A DNA stretch of 64,000 nucleotides from Aurantiochytrium sp. KH105 (GCA_003116975.1 BGKB01000217.1:1-64000); one strand, 5' to 3'. Shown: positions 22,610 through 32,739, counted from the stretch's first letter. A program made the numbers and translations. The notes: generated by a model from the sequence alone, not told the origin.

Positions 22610-24013
22610 ATGAGTTCCACCGAGGACGAAGACGCGCCATTGACACCACGTGCACGCCATGACTCTCGCTCAAAGCCAAAATCAGAGATCGGCATCCGAT
22701 ATATTGTGACCGGCGCCGTCACCATCGCGGCAGCTCTTCTCGTCTTCTTCGCTATTGTCTCCGAACTTCCGCAGCAACTTGAAAGCACGCCACTCCTGCA
22801 GATTCAGGTCCAGCCCTCAATTGGCTCTGCAGAGCAAGCCGCAAAGCCTGCAAACCAAGATCTTTCATCGCCTTTTTCCGACGGAAGTGTGGAACATACG
22901 GCACTCTCGTTTCGAGATGACGTTGACGTCGAGGTGCTCCAAGGGAATGAGCCATGCCAAACCGCGACAAAAGCTCTCTTGGAAACTTTCATGAACACAT
23001 TAGACCCTCAAGACCCAGGGCCCCTCCTCGTCGGAGGCATCGGTGACAGCGGCACCCGTGGTGCACAGCAGCTTTTGAGCAAGATCGGTGTGGATATGGG
23101 TCACTTTAGGTTTCCTGGCATCCCAGATTCGGTGTTCTTCACCTACGACTCGCTGCTCTATATGAGCGAGTTCGACGTGCAAACGTGCGAGGACGGTAAC
23201 GCGCGCCGCCTCGTGAAAACCCGTCACGTGTATGGCAAGGCTATTCAGGTTGCGCATACCGTGGGGTATTCGCGAGATCAAGTCGACAACGATGTATGGC
23301 TTCGTGGCATGCAGCTGGTCTTGAATATGACGATTGAAATGCAACATCTTGCGCGGCATGATGTCGTCCATGACCCTGAAATCCTTCCTGCGCTCTTGTT
23401 TGGCTTCAAACACCCTCGCACATCTCTTATGCTGCCGATCTTCAAGGCTGCCTTGGGTCGCCAGTTCAAATTCGTCCATATTCTTCGCGACGGACGCGAC
23501 GTGGCCAATGGCTCAAATCAGCAAATGTTCAATGGGCTTTGTCAAATGTACTTTGGTCGCACGTGTCGCAGGTCCCTTAAGGACCGCCTCGTGTTTTGGG
23601 CCACCATGAATGTCGATGTAGCGCATTGGGCTGCGACGCATTTGCATGAGAATCAGTACCACGTTCTGCGCACAGAAGATCTTATTGACTCGCATTTGCC
23701 ATGCTTTAAATCGCTCGCAGTGTTTGTCGGCGTCAATGACGCCATTTTTGAGGAGCGTGTCACGCCGAGCTTTGTACATGACAACTTTCACTCTCATGCA
23801 TATTCGTACTCGGGTCGCAAATGGACCCACGAGCAATCTGTCAAGTTCACAGAGGCTGCAGCTGCCATTCCCGTCGTTAGGCAGGCTATGCAACTTTTTG
23901 GCTACGATTTGCGTCCTGATCAGCCATGGTCACGCCTAAACTCATGCACTGAGCTCTCTGCAGACTTTCGCGCACTCGCCGCAGAAGCGGACCCTTTTAA
24001 CCCGCCTCTCTGA
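22610..24013 (+). CDS. Type II membrane sulfotransferase-like protein
   Basis: 467 residues. A basic cytosolic N-terminus is followed by one membrane anchor (about residues 30-48, YIVTGAVTIAAALLVFFAIV) and a lumenal domain. LLVGGIGDSGTRGAQQLL (about 138-155) has the position and shape of a sulfotransferase 5'-PSB loop, and FKFVHILRDGRDVANGSNQ (about 285-303) matches the 3'-phosphate motif (RDxRD-x3-S/G). HPRTSLMLPIF and LHENQYHVLRTEDLI also recall this superfamily. It likely transfers sulfate in the Golgi, but the family is more divergent than the gene at 6542-7822 and the acceptor is unknown. The ATG at 22610 is the first in frame after the leader. Confidence 0.65.
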   Translation: MSSTEDEDAPLTPRARHDSRSKPKSEIGIRYIVTGAVTIAAALLVFFAIVSELPQQLESTPLLQIQVQPSIGSAEQAAKPANQDLSSPFSDGSVEHTALSFRDDVDVEVLQGNEPCQTATKALLETFMNTLDPQDPGPLLVGGIGDSGTRGAQQLLSKIGVDMGHFRFPGIPDSVFFTYDSLLYMSEFDVQTCEDGNARRLVKTRHVYGKAIQVAHTVGYSRDQVDNDVWLRGMQLVLNMTIEMQHLARHDVVHDPEILPALLFGFKHPRTSLMLPIFKAALGRQFKFVHILRDGRDVANGSNQQMFNGLCQMYFGRTCRRSLKDRLVFWATMNVDVAHWAATHLHENQYHVLRTEDLIDSHLPCFKSLAVFVGVNDAIFEERVTPSFVHDNFHSHAYSYSGRKWTHEQSVKFTEAAAAIPVVRQAMQLFGYDLRPDQPWSRLNSCTELSADFRALAAEADPFNPPL

Positions 24014-24473
24014 TCACAAAGACTCCCGCCTTGCTTATTAAAGGCCCTATCATTGTAGAACCTTTGTATACTAGTAGGCCTATACCAGATTGAAAGTTCA
24101 TCTCTTGCTTTACTGGTGGGAGGTTGACGGGGAAGGTCTCTCGTCGCCTGTCGCATGGCATCTTTGAGATTTTCTGACAGCTTCTGTCACCAGGCTGATG
24201 CGGCCGCCAAATCGATCGGTTTGCACGTTTTACTTCGACAAAGGCCCAGCTTGATTATCAATGCGTGCGACTTGCAAGTCGCGCTCGGTATCTTCATGCA
24301 GACACTCTTGAGCGGAAAGGCTTGGCAGCGAGGGGACGGGTGTCTGGGAGGGGAGGGGGGGGAGAGAAGAAAAGGGTGCCGACGCCCATAGAGCGTGGCG
24401 CGGAACGGCATCAAAGCCTTGTTCGACTTTAGCGGCGTTTGCGCAGGCAGCAAAGGCCCACGAGCGACCGACC
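24014..24473. other. Intergenic, promoter of the VPS11 homologue
   Basis: Contains a TAGGCCTA palindrome (24075-24082) just past the sulfotransferase stop and a G-run near 24350-24365. Nothing else recognised. Confidence 0.5.
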
Positions 24474-27400
24474 ATGCTCAAGCGCTTCAACTTCTTCGTC
24501 ACCGAAGAGACGCGCCTCGATCATGAGGCGTCAGGGAGCGGCGCAGACAAGAGCAAGAATGAGATCGGGACGCTAACGCGTGCCGCTGGCGGTGCTAGCA
24601 GATTTCTTCTCGTGGCCAATAACCAAGGCAAGATCCTGGCGGTGAACCGCAAAATGCACGTCGCAGGCCAGGTGGCTGCTCACACACGACAAGTCGACAT
24701 CCTCAAGCAGCTGTCCTCGCGACCTCTGGCCATCACGATCGGCGATGGTCCCATTGCCAAGAACAGCAAGGAGTCTACGGGAGGAAAATCGCTCGCAAGC
24801 GACGCCACAACGCTGGATATCACCATCAAGTTTTGGAGCATTACAGCCGACACCAGCGTAGACCATGAGACATTACAAGCCGAGGAACGCGCTGATTTAT
24901 CGCTCGTCCGATCCTTCAAACTGGGCGCGGTGCTTGCTCGGGAGAGGAGTCGGCCTCGCTGGGCCGTGTCAGATCCAGCCCAAATGGGCGCCAACTTTGC
25001 TTGGCCCCGCCTCACTTGTGCCGAAGTCACCGAGGACCTAACCCAGATGGCGCTTGGTTTTTCTGATGGCCATGTTGTGCTCATTCGTTCCGATCCGCAC
25101 GGCGCCGGCCCGCTCCTTTCCAATTTGGTCGAACTCGCAACCTCCCGCGGCCACACCAGCGCCGGAAGCGCGAGTACCGACGCCAAGCATTCATTGCTAC
25201 ACGAACGCGGACATTTGTACACCACCATTCAGACCGCTGCCGATGCCTCGTCCATGCCCTCGGTGACAGGTCTTGGCTTTTGCCGCACCGACGCAGACGG
25301 CTTGCACCTTTGGGTCGCCACGGAACGTAACTTGCGCGCATACAGGACGAACGCGACGCAGGCCGGGGCATCAGGAGCTACAAGACGTAGCTCCTTTTCC
25401 GGCAAGAACGCTCGTCTCGGGGAAGTTGAGCCTGGGCCCGAGCTCGACGCCGACGGCTGCGCTCTCAACTGTTGCTGCCTTGCCTACCCACTTCCCCCGG
25501 CCCCGACGATTGGCGCCCAGGTCTCCTTCCTTTCTCTCCCCCTTGACGCGGAGCCTGGTGCACTTGATGCGGAAGACCGTGCGGCGCTCAATGAAGACGC
25601 TACGCGTCGTCAGACCGAATTCGTTATTGCAAAGGGTGATCACGTCGAGTTCTTCTCGCATGAAGATCCCCGCGCAGTATATGCCGTTGCGGGACAAAAA
25701 CGTTTGCTCACATGGTTTCGAAACTGCCTCGTCGTCGTGACGCATGGCAAACCAGGGCTCGCGTCGACACAGGCGCCGCGTGCAGGTCCAGCTGCCGATT
25801 CAAGCGCCCCTCCTGATGTTGTCCACCTTTACGACTTTCGCAACAAGTTTATCGCGGCCAGTCTCACGCTGCGGGGCAGTGAGAGCGGCCAGGTTCTCGC
25901 GGTTACAAACCAATGGAACAGGCTCGTCGTGCTCACGACGACGCGTCGCGCCTACATGCTCAAAGAAAAGGACACACAAACCAAACTCGACGATCTCCTG
26001 CGTCGAAATCTCTACGCCACTGCACTTTCGCTGGCTCGTTCCTCCGGAGTGGATGATGCACAAGTGATGGATATTCACCGCATGTACGGTGACCATCTCT
26101 ATGCCAAGGGAAGCTTTGACGACAGCATTGTCCAATACTGTCAGACCATTGGTCGTCTCGAGCCATCGTACGTGATTCGCCGCTTTCTCGACTCGCAGCG
26201 TCTCGAGAATCTCATCTCGTACTTGGAGGCGCTGCACACAAGTACTGTCCAGGCCCCTACTGGGGACCACACCACTTTGCTTTTGAATTGCTACACAAAA
26301 CAAAAGATGGAGGACAAGCTCGAAAAGTTCGTCTCGAACCAGGCCATCACAGCTGCTATTGATGTGCATGCTGCAGTCGCGGTACTTCGCACTGCGCGGT
26401 ACTTCGACCTAGCCATTCAACTTGCCAAGGAGCACGCGGAACACGCGCTCTGTTTGCGCATCTTGCTCGAAGAGACGGACCAGCACGAGCAAGCTCTCGC
26501 GTATTTGCGCGACCTGCCCGTTTCGATCGCGAATTCGCACCTTCAGGCATACGGCAAATCGCTCATGCGCAAGCTCCCGGATGCAACCACCGCGGCGATC
26601 CAACAAATGTGCTGCTCTCCTCAGGAGTGGGGGGCGGGCTCAGCCTCTTCAGAGAGTCCGACCTCACGCACAGCGCAAGCAGAAGCCCCGCATCCTGAGG
26701 AGTTCATTCACATCTTTGTTGACCATCGCGAGCACCTTGGTCGCTTCTTAGAAGCCGTCGTCGACCAAGACGGTGGCCGTACCGCAACACCAGCCATCTG
26801 GAATACCTACCTTGAGCTCTTGCTTGCTCCGGGCGACGGTGGCGCGAAGCGAAGCGAAACGGCGGAGCAGCAGGCTATGAGTGTGCTCAAGAACTCATCG
26901 GCCTCCTATGACCCGCATCACGCCCTTGTGCTGGTGCAGTCAGCTGGCTTTCAGCGCGGGCTCCTCTACCTGTACGAGCGCCTACAAATGTATCATATGC
27001 TGATTCGCCACTACATGAAGGTTGGAGACAGCGCGGCAATTCTCGCGAATTGCAAAGCCTATGGGGCGAAAGACCCCAACCTCTGGGTTCAGGTACTCAA
27101 ACATTTTGCTGCGCAGTACGAGGCTCCAGAAGGCGGCGATGACGCCAGCGAGAGCGAGCGTCGCAAGGCGGCAGCTGTGGAGCGGGACCTACAGGAGGTG
27201 CTCAAGCAGATTGAACGTTTTCGCATCTTGCCACCTCTCGTCGTGGTTGAAACGCTTTCGTCGAACCCAGAAATCCGACTGCATATGATTCGGCCGTACA
27301 TTCGCAGTCAGCTCGATGTCTCTCAACGGCAAATTGACGAGCTTGCCCATGATATACAGCACTTACGCAAAGACACTGCCAGTATGAAGCGCGAGGCGGA

Positions 27401-27776
27401 TGAGCTCCGCTCGCATCCCAAAGTCTTTACAAACTCCAAGTGCAACTGGACAGGGGCACCTCTGGAGCTGCCCACCGTCCATTTCCTGAGCGGCAACTCT
27501 TATAATCTGAGTAGTTTGCCTGGAGGCGGGCCTGCTGCGGACACAGCTGCAGCAGCTACTGCGCACACGCAGGGTCCAGCACCGCACGATCGCATGCTCG
27601 AGGATCCAGAGTGTGTTGCCGAGCAACATGCAGTTGCTGATATTATGCACAAGCTCCGCCAGAACGCCGAGCATGTGGACGAAGAGTTTTTCAATCAGCT
27701 AGAAATTGCACCCGACGGCTTCTCCGCTGTTGCAGAGTACTTTTCAAAGTGTCTCTTTGAGCCACCACAAGAATGA
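24474..27776 (+). CDS. VPS11: VPS11 homologue, core subunit of HOPS/CORVET vacuolar tethering complexes
   Basis: 1100 residues, longer than typical VPS11 (about 900-1030), with Ser/Ala-rich insertions. The N-terminal third fits a beta-propeller (ILAVNRKMHVAGQ, ITIKFWSI, MALGFSDGHVVLIR). The middle and C-terminal thirds are alpha-solenoid of the clathrin-heavy-chain-repeat type (LYATALSLARSSGVDDAQVM, HRMYGDHLYAKGSFDDSIVQY, YVIRRFLDSQRLENLISYLEAL), followed by a short coiled coil (about 953-985). These segments are diagnostic of VPS11, which scaffolds tethering of late endosomes and vacuoles. The usual C-terminal RING-H2 is degenerate: the region PLELPTVHFL is retained at about 27463-27492, but most Cys/His ligands are gone. 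It is single-exon and starts MLKRFNFF, as VPS11 proteins do. Confidence 0.9.
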   Translation: MLKRFNFFVTEETRLDHEASGSGADKSKNEIGTLTRAAGGASRFLLVANNQGKILAVNRKMHVAGQVAAHTRQVDILKQLSSRPLAITIGDGPIAKNSKESTGGKSLASDATTLDITIKFWSITADTSVDHETLQAEERADLSLVRSFKLGAVLARERSRPRWAVSDPAQMGANFAWPRLTCAEVTEDLTQMALGFSDGHVVLIRSDPHGAGPLLSNLVELATSRGHTSAGSASTDAKHSLLHERGHLYTTIQTAADASSMPSVTGLGFCRTDADGLHLWVATERNLRAYRTNATQAGASGATRRSSFSGKNARLGEVEPGPELDADGCALNCCCLAYPLPPAPTIGAQVSFLSLPLDAEPGALDAEDRAALNEDATRRQTEFVIAKGDHVEFFSHEDPRAVYAVAGQKRLLTWFRNCLVVVTHGKPGLASTQAPRAGPAADSSAPPDVVHLYDFRNKFIAASLTLRGSESGQVLAVTNQWNRLVVLTTTRRAYMLKEKDTQTKLDDLLRRNLYATALSLARSSGVDDAQVMDIHRMYGDHLYAKGSFDDSIVQYCQTIGRLEPSYVIRRFLDSQRLENLISYLEALHTSTVQAPTGDHTTLLLNCYTKQKMEDKLEKFVSNQAITAAIDVHAAVAVLRTARYFDLAIQLAKEHAEHALCLRILLEETDQHEQALAYLRDLPVSIANSHLQAYGKSLMRKLPDATTAAIQQMCCSPQEWGAGSASSESPTSRTAQAEAPHPEEFIHIFVDHREHLGRFLEAVVDQDGGRTATPAIWNTYLELLLAPGDGGAKRSETAEQQAMSVLKNSSASYDPHHALVLVQSAGFQRGLLYLYERLQMYHMLIRHYMKVGDSAAILANCKAYGAKDPNLWVQVLKHFAAQYEAPEGGDDASESERRKAAAVERDLQEVLKQIERFRILPPLVVVETLSSNPEIRLHMIRPYIRSQLDVSQRQIDELAHDIQHLRKDTASMKREADELRSHPKVFTNSKCNWTGAPLELPTVHFLSGNSYNLSSLPGGGPAADTAAAATAHTQGPAPHDRMLEDPECVAEQHAVADIMHKLRQNAEHVDEEFFNQLEIAPDGFSAVAEYFSKCLFEPPQE

Positions 27777-28015
27777 ATGATCAAAAAAGGCCGTCAGCGA
27801 AGGAGCCAAACAGGACTGGGATGGCTAGGTCGTAGTGATAGCACTCGCTAATTCGTATATTTGTCGAATCTATTTGGCTGTCTGGCTATTTGGCTGCCAG
27901 TTTGTCGAGAGATGAAGGCTCATGATAGGCTCAAACATTCTTTTCCTTCTTTTCACTTGCTTTACTTCTTTTCCCCTCCTCTTGAGGCTGTTAGGCTGTT
28001 GATATCTTTTCCGGT

Positions 28016-28480
28016 CTACTTGGTTTCCGAATCATCAGCGCTAGCTTCTCCAAATGCTTCCTGCGTTGCGACGCGCAGAGCCACCGTATCAAAGGCGGAA
28101 CGAAGCTTGAGCTGGAGCGTTTCTACCGGATCAGAGCTCGCGGCCGTGGCCTTTGCGGCAGACGTCCAGTCCTCGGCCAGAATAAGATCCTTCACGCGAG
28201 TGACGTCAACCTCTCGCACCACATCTGCCGCAGGCGCGCCACTTTCTGCGCGTTCTGCCTCCATTTGCTTAATTTGTTTGGTCTTTTGGGCAACCTGGAT
28301 GCCAAGGGCCATGGCCAGCGAAGCCCAGACAATGTGCGAAGCGTTGCTCGGGCCCTGCTTTGCGCTCGAGCCTGCTCCGCTTGGCTGACTTGCTGCGCTC
28401 AGCCACCGCGTGGTGGACGGCCGCCGCAATGAAACCCGGGCCTCCATCACCAGGCCTCGCCTTCCAGCTGCGGCGAGCAT
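28016..28480 (-). CDS. Small probable mitochondrial membrane protein, function unknown
   Basis: 154 residues from the ATG at 28480. The first ~35 residues are Arg/Ser/Ala-rich without acids except one Glu (a plausible mitochondrial presequence), followed by a moderately hydrophobic helix (ASHIVWASLAMALGIQVA) and a charged helical C-terminus (TRVKDLILAEDWTSAAKATAA, LQLKLRSAFDTVALRVA). The frame extends upstream to non-ATG codons, but these add Arg-rich low-complexity sequence. It lies tail to tail with the VPS11 homologue, 239 nt apart. No family recognised. Confidence 0.55.
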   Translation of the reverse strand: MLAAAGRRGLVMEARVSLRRPSTTRWLSAASQPSGAGSSAKQGPSNASHIVWASLAMALGIQVAQKTKQIKQMEAERAESGAPAADVVREVDVTRVKDLILAEDWTSAAKATAASSDPVETLQLKLRSAFDTVALRVATQEAFGEASADDSETK

Positions 28481-28709
28481 CCTCAAGCACGTAAGCAAGC
28501 ACGCAAGCGAATGAGCCCTTGGTGCGTGATGCAGCCCTTCGCGTACGCTCTGTACTCTTGCTCTCGGCGTCGGCCCCGCTCGGTAGCTGCGCAAAAGATG
28601 CGTCAATGCTTTCTCGCTTCGTCCAAGGAAGGCAGTCAGGCATCAATCACCCAAACTCAATTTTAGGGACTCATGTGGTTTATGTGTAAAAAACATGCAT
28701 GCATTTAGC

Positions 28710-31676
28710 CTATTTTCGAAGCACAGGGATCTCCGGGATTTCCTGAAGAAAGTCGTAGACCAGCTTTTGAATGCGGGAACCGTGGTCTCCGCAATCAAAG
28801 ATTTCTCGAAGACCTTCTAGGTCAATCTCGGCCTCCTCACCATTGCCCACTTGGACGAGCTGTTCAGCAATCGCCTCTGCGATTTTCGAAGCATGCTTCT
28901 TGAACTTGGCCGGTCCACGCTTTACCCATGCCTTGAGCTCGTCACATGCTTGGTCCGAAGCTCTCACTTCTTCCTTGGTCTTTGCGTAGGCGCCGGCCTC
29001 CGCAGATTTGAGTTCTGCGCAAGCGCCACTCATGATCGTTGGCTGCTTCGTGGACAAAAACTTGACTCGGCGGAAGAAGTCCACGAGGGCCTTATGCCCT
29101 TGCTCTGCGGTTTCCCGTTGCCGCCGAGGCGACTCAAGCACCAGGTCGATGTATTGCTGCGTCATCATCACCGTCGGACGACGCTTGCGGGGATCCTCCT
29201 CTCCTCCAAAAGCACTCTTGAAAAAGGGACTATCGGTGAGACCGTGATCGACGCGACCGAGCTTCTGAAGAAGACGAACGAGATCGAAATGCTCGTTCGG
29301 CTTACGAAGGTACATGAGATGAGTTGATTGAAGCTGACGGCATTTGGACTCGACATTCACACTCTGCTTGAGCAGAGTGCTACCAACAACACCAAGCTGC
29401 AAAGGGGCGGTGTCGTAATTGTACTTGTTGCTCTTGAATCTGGACTCGTGGATGAAGCGAATGATACTGAGCACAGCCTTAATTTCGAGCCGCGGAAGAC
29501 GCAAGGAGAAAGTAAACAGAGTCTTCCTCTCCTCTCGCTTAGTCCGGTAACAAATGAAGTGGCTACCCTTTTTCGTGCGCTTGTTCTCGTATACATCCCA
29601 TGCGTCCTGTGCTGCCTGCTCAAAGTGCTCCGTGATGGTCTCTAGCGCCTTGCTCGTCACGAGCACGCGGTCGTTGGAGCGCATTGGATCAGCCGTGAGA
29701 ACCTTGTCGAGAAGCTTCTTCATCCCGGACCTCTTGATACGTGCAATTGCCCTCATGAAAGTCTCGTTGAAGAACAAACGCGGCCTGCCGAACTCGCTCG
29801 AGACGGTCGAGTACTGATAGACGGTGTATGTTACCACCGAAGCCCGGGGGCCCTTCTTCTTTTTTTGTTTCTTGGAAAGAGCGCTCGCATGCTGCATGAA
29901 CCACTTGGCAATGACGCCATGGCCAACATTGATGGACTTTCTCCCTTCATCGGGCTCCCGACCAATGTGGTTGTTGAGAATAATGCAAAAGAAAGAGCGC
30001 TTAAATCTGCACATTTTGTCGAGCGCACAGAAGGCCTCATCAGGCACACTGCAGGGCGTGGCCTCAAGCGTGACGACACCGTCTTTATCCTTGTCTTCTT
30101 CGTCCTTTGAGCTCTTGCGTTTGCGGCCCTTTCTGGCAACAGGAAAGTACTCGCGCGGGAAGGGTGTGGTCGCGTCATCCATGGAGACGCCTTGGTCATC
30201 CTTTGTGACCATGGGCTCGTAGTCGACGACAAGAACATTGCCCTCGTCCTTGTTCGGCTCATCCTCGTTTGGTCCGTACAGGTAGTACCCAGCTCGGGGG
30301 AGGATGCTGACACGCCGAAAGGAGTCCCCAAGAAGCTCGGGCGCGACGAATTGCGCTTCTGGGGTGGCCGTCACCAAGGTGACGTCCTTCCAGCGGGCGA
30401 GCTGATCGCGAACCTGCTTGGAAAATTGCCTTCCGCCGAGCGCCTCATGGGACTCGTCGAGGATGAGATGGGTGTTCCTCCGGTTGAAGTCGATACGGTT
30501 CTTGAAAGCAGACGAGAGTGATTCGAGAGCGCGCACATTCGACAGACGAATGTTGAAGTGCACCTGGTTAATCTCACGTTTGTAAAAGTCATCAAAACCC
30601 TTGTTCTGGTTCAGCCTCGTCCCGAGGAAGAGCTTGGCGCTGGGAAGGTACTTGTTCGAATTGCGAATCCTCTCGGGTATCTTGAGCTGGTATTCGGAGT
30701 TCAGATCCTCCATTGACGAACGCATGTCGTTGTACGCAACAGCCATACCGTTCGCGAGCACGACTGCGTGCTTCTTGTGAACTCCGGCGTGAACGAGGCC
30801 ACGAAGGAAAATGGCGCGCCGCGTTTTACCGCCTTGCATGATACACGTGCAGACTGCACGACCGCGTTTCCAGAACTCTTCGAAGACCGGTTCGTCAATG
30901 TTGACGAGGTCTTGGGCCTCGAAGTCGTCTTCCATGAGCTTGCAGGAGATGCGGAGAAGAATGGCAGCCTCGACTGTTTTGGGCGCTTCAAGAAGCTCCC
31001 CCATGCGGGAGATGGTCTGAATCGACCTGGACCAGTCAGGAAGCTTCATGGTGAAGGCTGTCTGGGCATCGCGTGGCCAAAACAGGTCAGTAAAGTAGGT
31101 ATTGTGAAAAGCTTTCGCGACCGAATTGGACTCGAGAGCAACCTCCTCCTCACCCTCGTCTGAGTCCTCGAGGTCGCTCTCGCTAGCAGTAGACTCCTCG
31201 TCGGACTCACTCGAGATGGCCAACGAGTCATTGTCGTCGATAGTGCACGGACTCAGAGGTACCGAAGGCGTCTCGTCGCTCACGCTTTCTTGATCGTTCC
31301 GGCTTTGGCTGCTTGGAGTGTTCGAGCAACTGCGGAAAGCGCTCGCCACTACAGCAGGGGGAGGAGTCGAAGGGCTCCGAGGGCTCTGATGGCTGTCCTC
31401 GGCACGCTCAAAGATCTTTCTGCGTTTGCTTTCACGCGGACATTGATTGCTGTCAAGCTCATGGAGAACTTGTTCGACCTCGTCCAGCTTGCCCATCTCG
31501 TTGAGCTGGCGGAAAGTGCCAAAGAGGTCGCGGAAGCTTTCGGCGTTGTGGAAGGCACCCTCTGCCGAGGGCCCTTCTTTGTAGCTCTGCAAGAGACCAC
31601 GAACGAGCTCAATGCCATCCTTGTTCTTGTTCGCGATGTCCTTGATGATGTACTTGGCAAGCAAGAGGGAAGTCAT
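28710..31676 (-). CDS. Island helicase-like ATPase 1 (Z1-like superfamily 2 architecture)
   Basis: 988 residues, start ATG 31676. N-terminal helical region; Ser/Asp/Glu-rich linker (about 100-185); ATPase core with Walker A CIMQGGKTRRA (about 278-288), a motif-Ia-like segment AVVLANGMAVAYNDM (304-318), Walker B DESHEA (407-412) and motif III VTATPEAQF (435-443); second lobe with VVGSTLLKQSVNVES (about 763-777) and LLQKLGRVDHG (about 802-812). The set VQSGKT-like loop, ATP-x-A-x-F, PGPGYY-like RAGYYLYGP, and an L-x-R/K-G-like motif followed by LLQKLGR resembles the bacterial Z1 helicase-ATPase family from memory; this match is inferred. A clear paralogue lies at 46098-49037 in the opposite orientation. 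Its upstream region carries the GTGWCACG sites. DNA or RNA is the likely substrate. Confidence 0.72.
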   Translation of the reverse strand: MTSLLLAKYIIKDIANKNKDGIELVRGLLQSYKEGPSAEGAFHNAESFRDLFGTFRQLNEMGKLDEVEQVLHELDSNQCPRESKRRKIFERAEDSHQSPRSPSTPPPAVVASAFRSCSNTPSSQSRNDQESVSDETPSVPLSPCTIDDNDSLAISSESDEESTASESDLEDSDEGEEEVALESNSVAKAFHNTYFTDLFWPRDAQTAFTMKLPDWSRSIQTISRMGELLEAPKTVEAAILLRISCKLMEDDFEAQDLVNIDEPVFEEFWKRGRAVCTCIMQGGKTRRAIFLRGLVHAGVHKKHAVVLANGMAVAYNDMRSSMEDLNSEYQLKIPERIRNSNKYLPSAKLFLGTRLNQNKGFDDFYKREINQVHFNIRLSNVRALESLSSAFKNRIDFNRRNTHLILDESHEALGGRQFSKQVRDQLARWKDVTLVTATPEAQFVAPELLGDSFRRVSILPRAGYYLYGPNEDEPNKDEGNVLVVDYEPMVTKDDQGVSMDDATTPFPREYFPVARKGRKRKSSKDEEDKDKDGVVTLEATPCSVPDEAFCALDKMCRFKRSFFCIILNNHIGREPDEGRKSINVGHGVIAKWFMQHASALSKKQKKKKGPRASVVTYTVYQYSTVSSEFGRPRLFFNETFMRAIARIKRSGMKKLLDKVLTADPMRSNDRVLVTSKALETITEHFEQAAQDAWDVYENKRTKKGSHFICYRTKREERKTLFTFSLRLPRLEIKAVLSIIRFIHESRFKSNKYNYDTAPLQLGVVGSTLLKQSVNVESKCRQLQSTHLMYLRKPNEHFDLVRLLQKLGRVDHGLTDSPFFKSAFGGEEDPRKRRPTVMMTQQYIDLVLESPRRQRETAEQGHKALVDFFRRVKFLSTKQPTIMSGACAELKSAEAGAYAKTKEEVRASDQACDELKAWVKRGPAKFKKHASKIAEAIAEQLVQVGNGEEAEIDLEGLREIFDCGDHGSRIQKLVYDFLQEIPEIPVLRK

Positions 31677-32476
31677 TCTGCTTGCTTTCTCCCTTGGGTT
31701 CTTGGCTCGAAGCTATTCTTGGCTTGAAGCTGTTCTTGGCTTGGCGTTTGAGGTTTGCTCTTTGGAGCTTTGCTTTATTTTCCAGGTTGCGGGTTTGCTT
31801 GCCCATCCGCACGACCCGACCCGTCGTCCATGGTGACTCACGTCTCTGTAGGCCCTATCACAGTTCCCCACCGTGACACGTTTCCTCGTAGTGTCACGAT
31901 TTTTCACCGTGTCACGTTTCCTTGGAGTGACAAGGTAAACGCGGTCAGCTTTGTATCAACCCTGCCAACCCCCCACTTTCTCACCAAGGCAAAGAAGGGG
32001 TGGGGAAAAGGGAGAGGAATGAAGACGCGGGGCTCCGCTGGCCGGCATTCGCCTGCAGCCCCGCGCCCTTGCCCTGTCCCGTGCCGCAGGACCTCTGGGC
32101 TGTCCCGTGTCCACGTGTGTGTCTGTGACACGTTTTTTCGTCTGTGTGTCGCTGTGTCACACAACCTGAATGCGGAGATCGGCGGAGACACGATTTCTTC
32201 CCTGCCAGCCCTTGCCTTCAGGCCTACCAACACCTTAGCTAGCGAGACCGCCTCGATGGTGTCTCCCCAGCCGCGTGGTGGTCACCGGTGCCCACCCGCT
32301 CTTTTCCCTTGGACATGACCAGCCTTGGGTCACCGGTGCACCCGCTCTTTTTCTTTTCGATATGGATAGAGCCAGACAAGCCATGTTCACTCGATTACGC
32401 TCGTGCGTGTAGGCCTAGGCTTACTACAGACGTTGACGTGACGTATCGAATCGTCGCTATAGCCTTGGCTCAAAGC
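31677..32476. promoter_or_regulatory. Upstream region of helicase 1 with GTGWCACG motif cluster
   Basis: Copies of the 7-bp palindromic core GTGWCAC, usually followed by G and a T-run, lie at 31873-31880, 31891-31898, 31909-31916, 32125-32132 and 32154-32160, about 200-480 nt upstream of the helicase ATG. An AGCAAACCCGCAAC element near the start of the leader is shared with helicase 2. A direct repeat (GTCACCGGTGC... CACCCGCTCTTT, at about 32280 and 32329) and a TAGGCCTA palindrome (32410-32417) also lie here. The role as operator or promoter is inferred from recurrence. Confidence 0.5.
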
Positions 32477-32710
32477 ATGAGAGAGCGGCTACAGGACTTC
32501 GAAAAGGCCTGTGTTCTGGCCGTCGAAATAGGCGTCGAATTTTTTGCGCAAACCATGGCACTACAACATCTACTAACTACATCAGCCTTGGTCATCATTG
32601 TGAGTATCGCGCTTGCATTCGCAGTTCTCATGACAATCATGGGACTTCGCTTCATCCTCATGGCCGCATTCAAACTTGAAGAACATCGCGGTGCATTCCG
32701 AAAAATGTGA
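32477..32710 (+). CDS. Small single-pass membrane protein, hypothetical
   Basis: 77 residues from the ATG at 32477 (the frame is open further upstream without a better start). An amphipathic N-terminal helix (MRERLQDFEKACVLAVEI) is followed by a strong transmembrane segment (LLTTSALVIIVSIALAFAVLMTI) and a short basic C-terminus. It lies in the island, divergent from helicase 1. No homologue recognised; it could be fortuitous. Confidence 0.35.
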   Translation: MRERLQDFEKACVLAVEIGVEFFAQTMALQHLLTTSALVIIVSIALAFAVLMTIMGLRFILMAAFKLEEHRGAFRKM

Positions 32711-32738
32711 AGTCTAGGGTTTGGGTGAGGATCAAGAC

Positions 32739-32739
32739 C

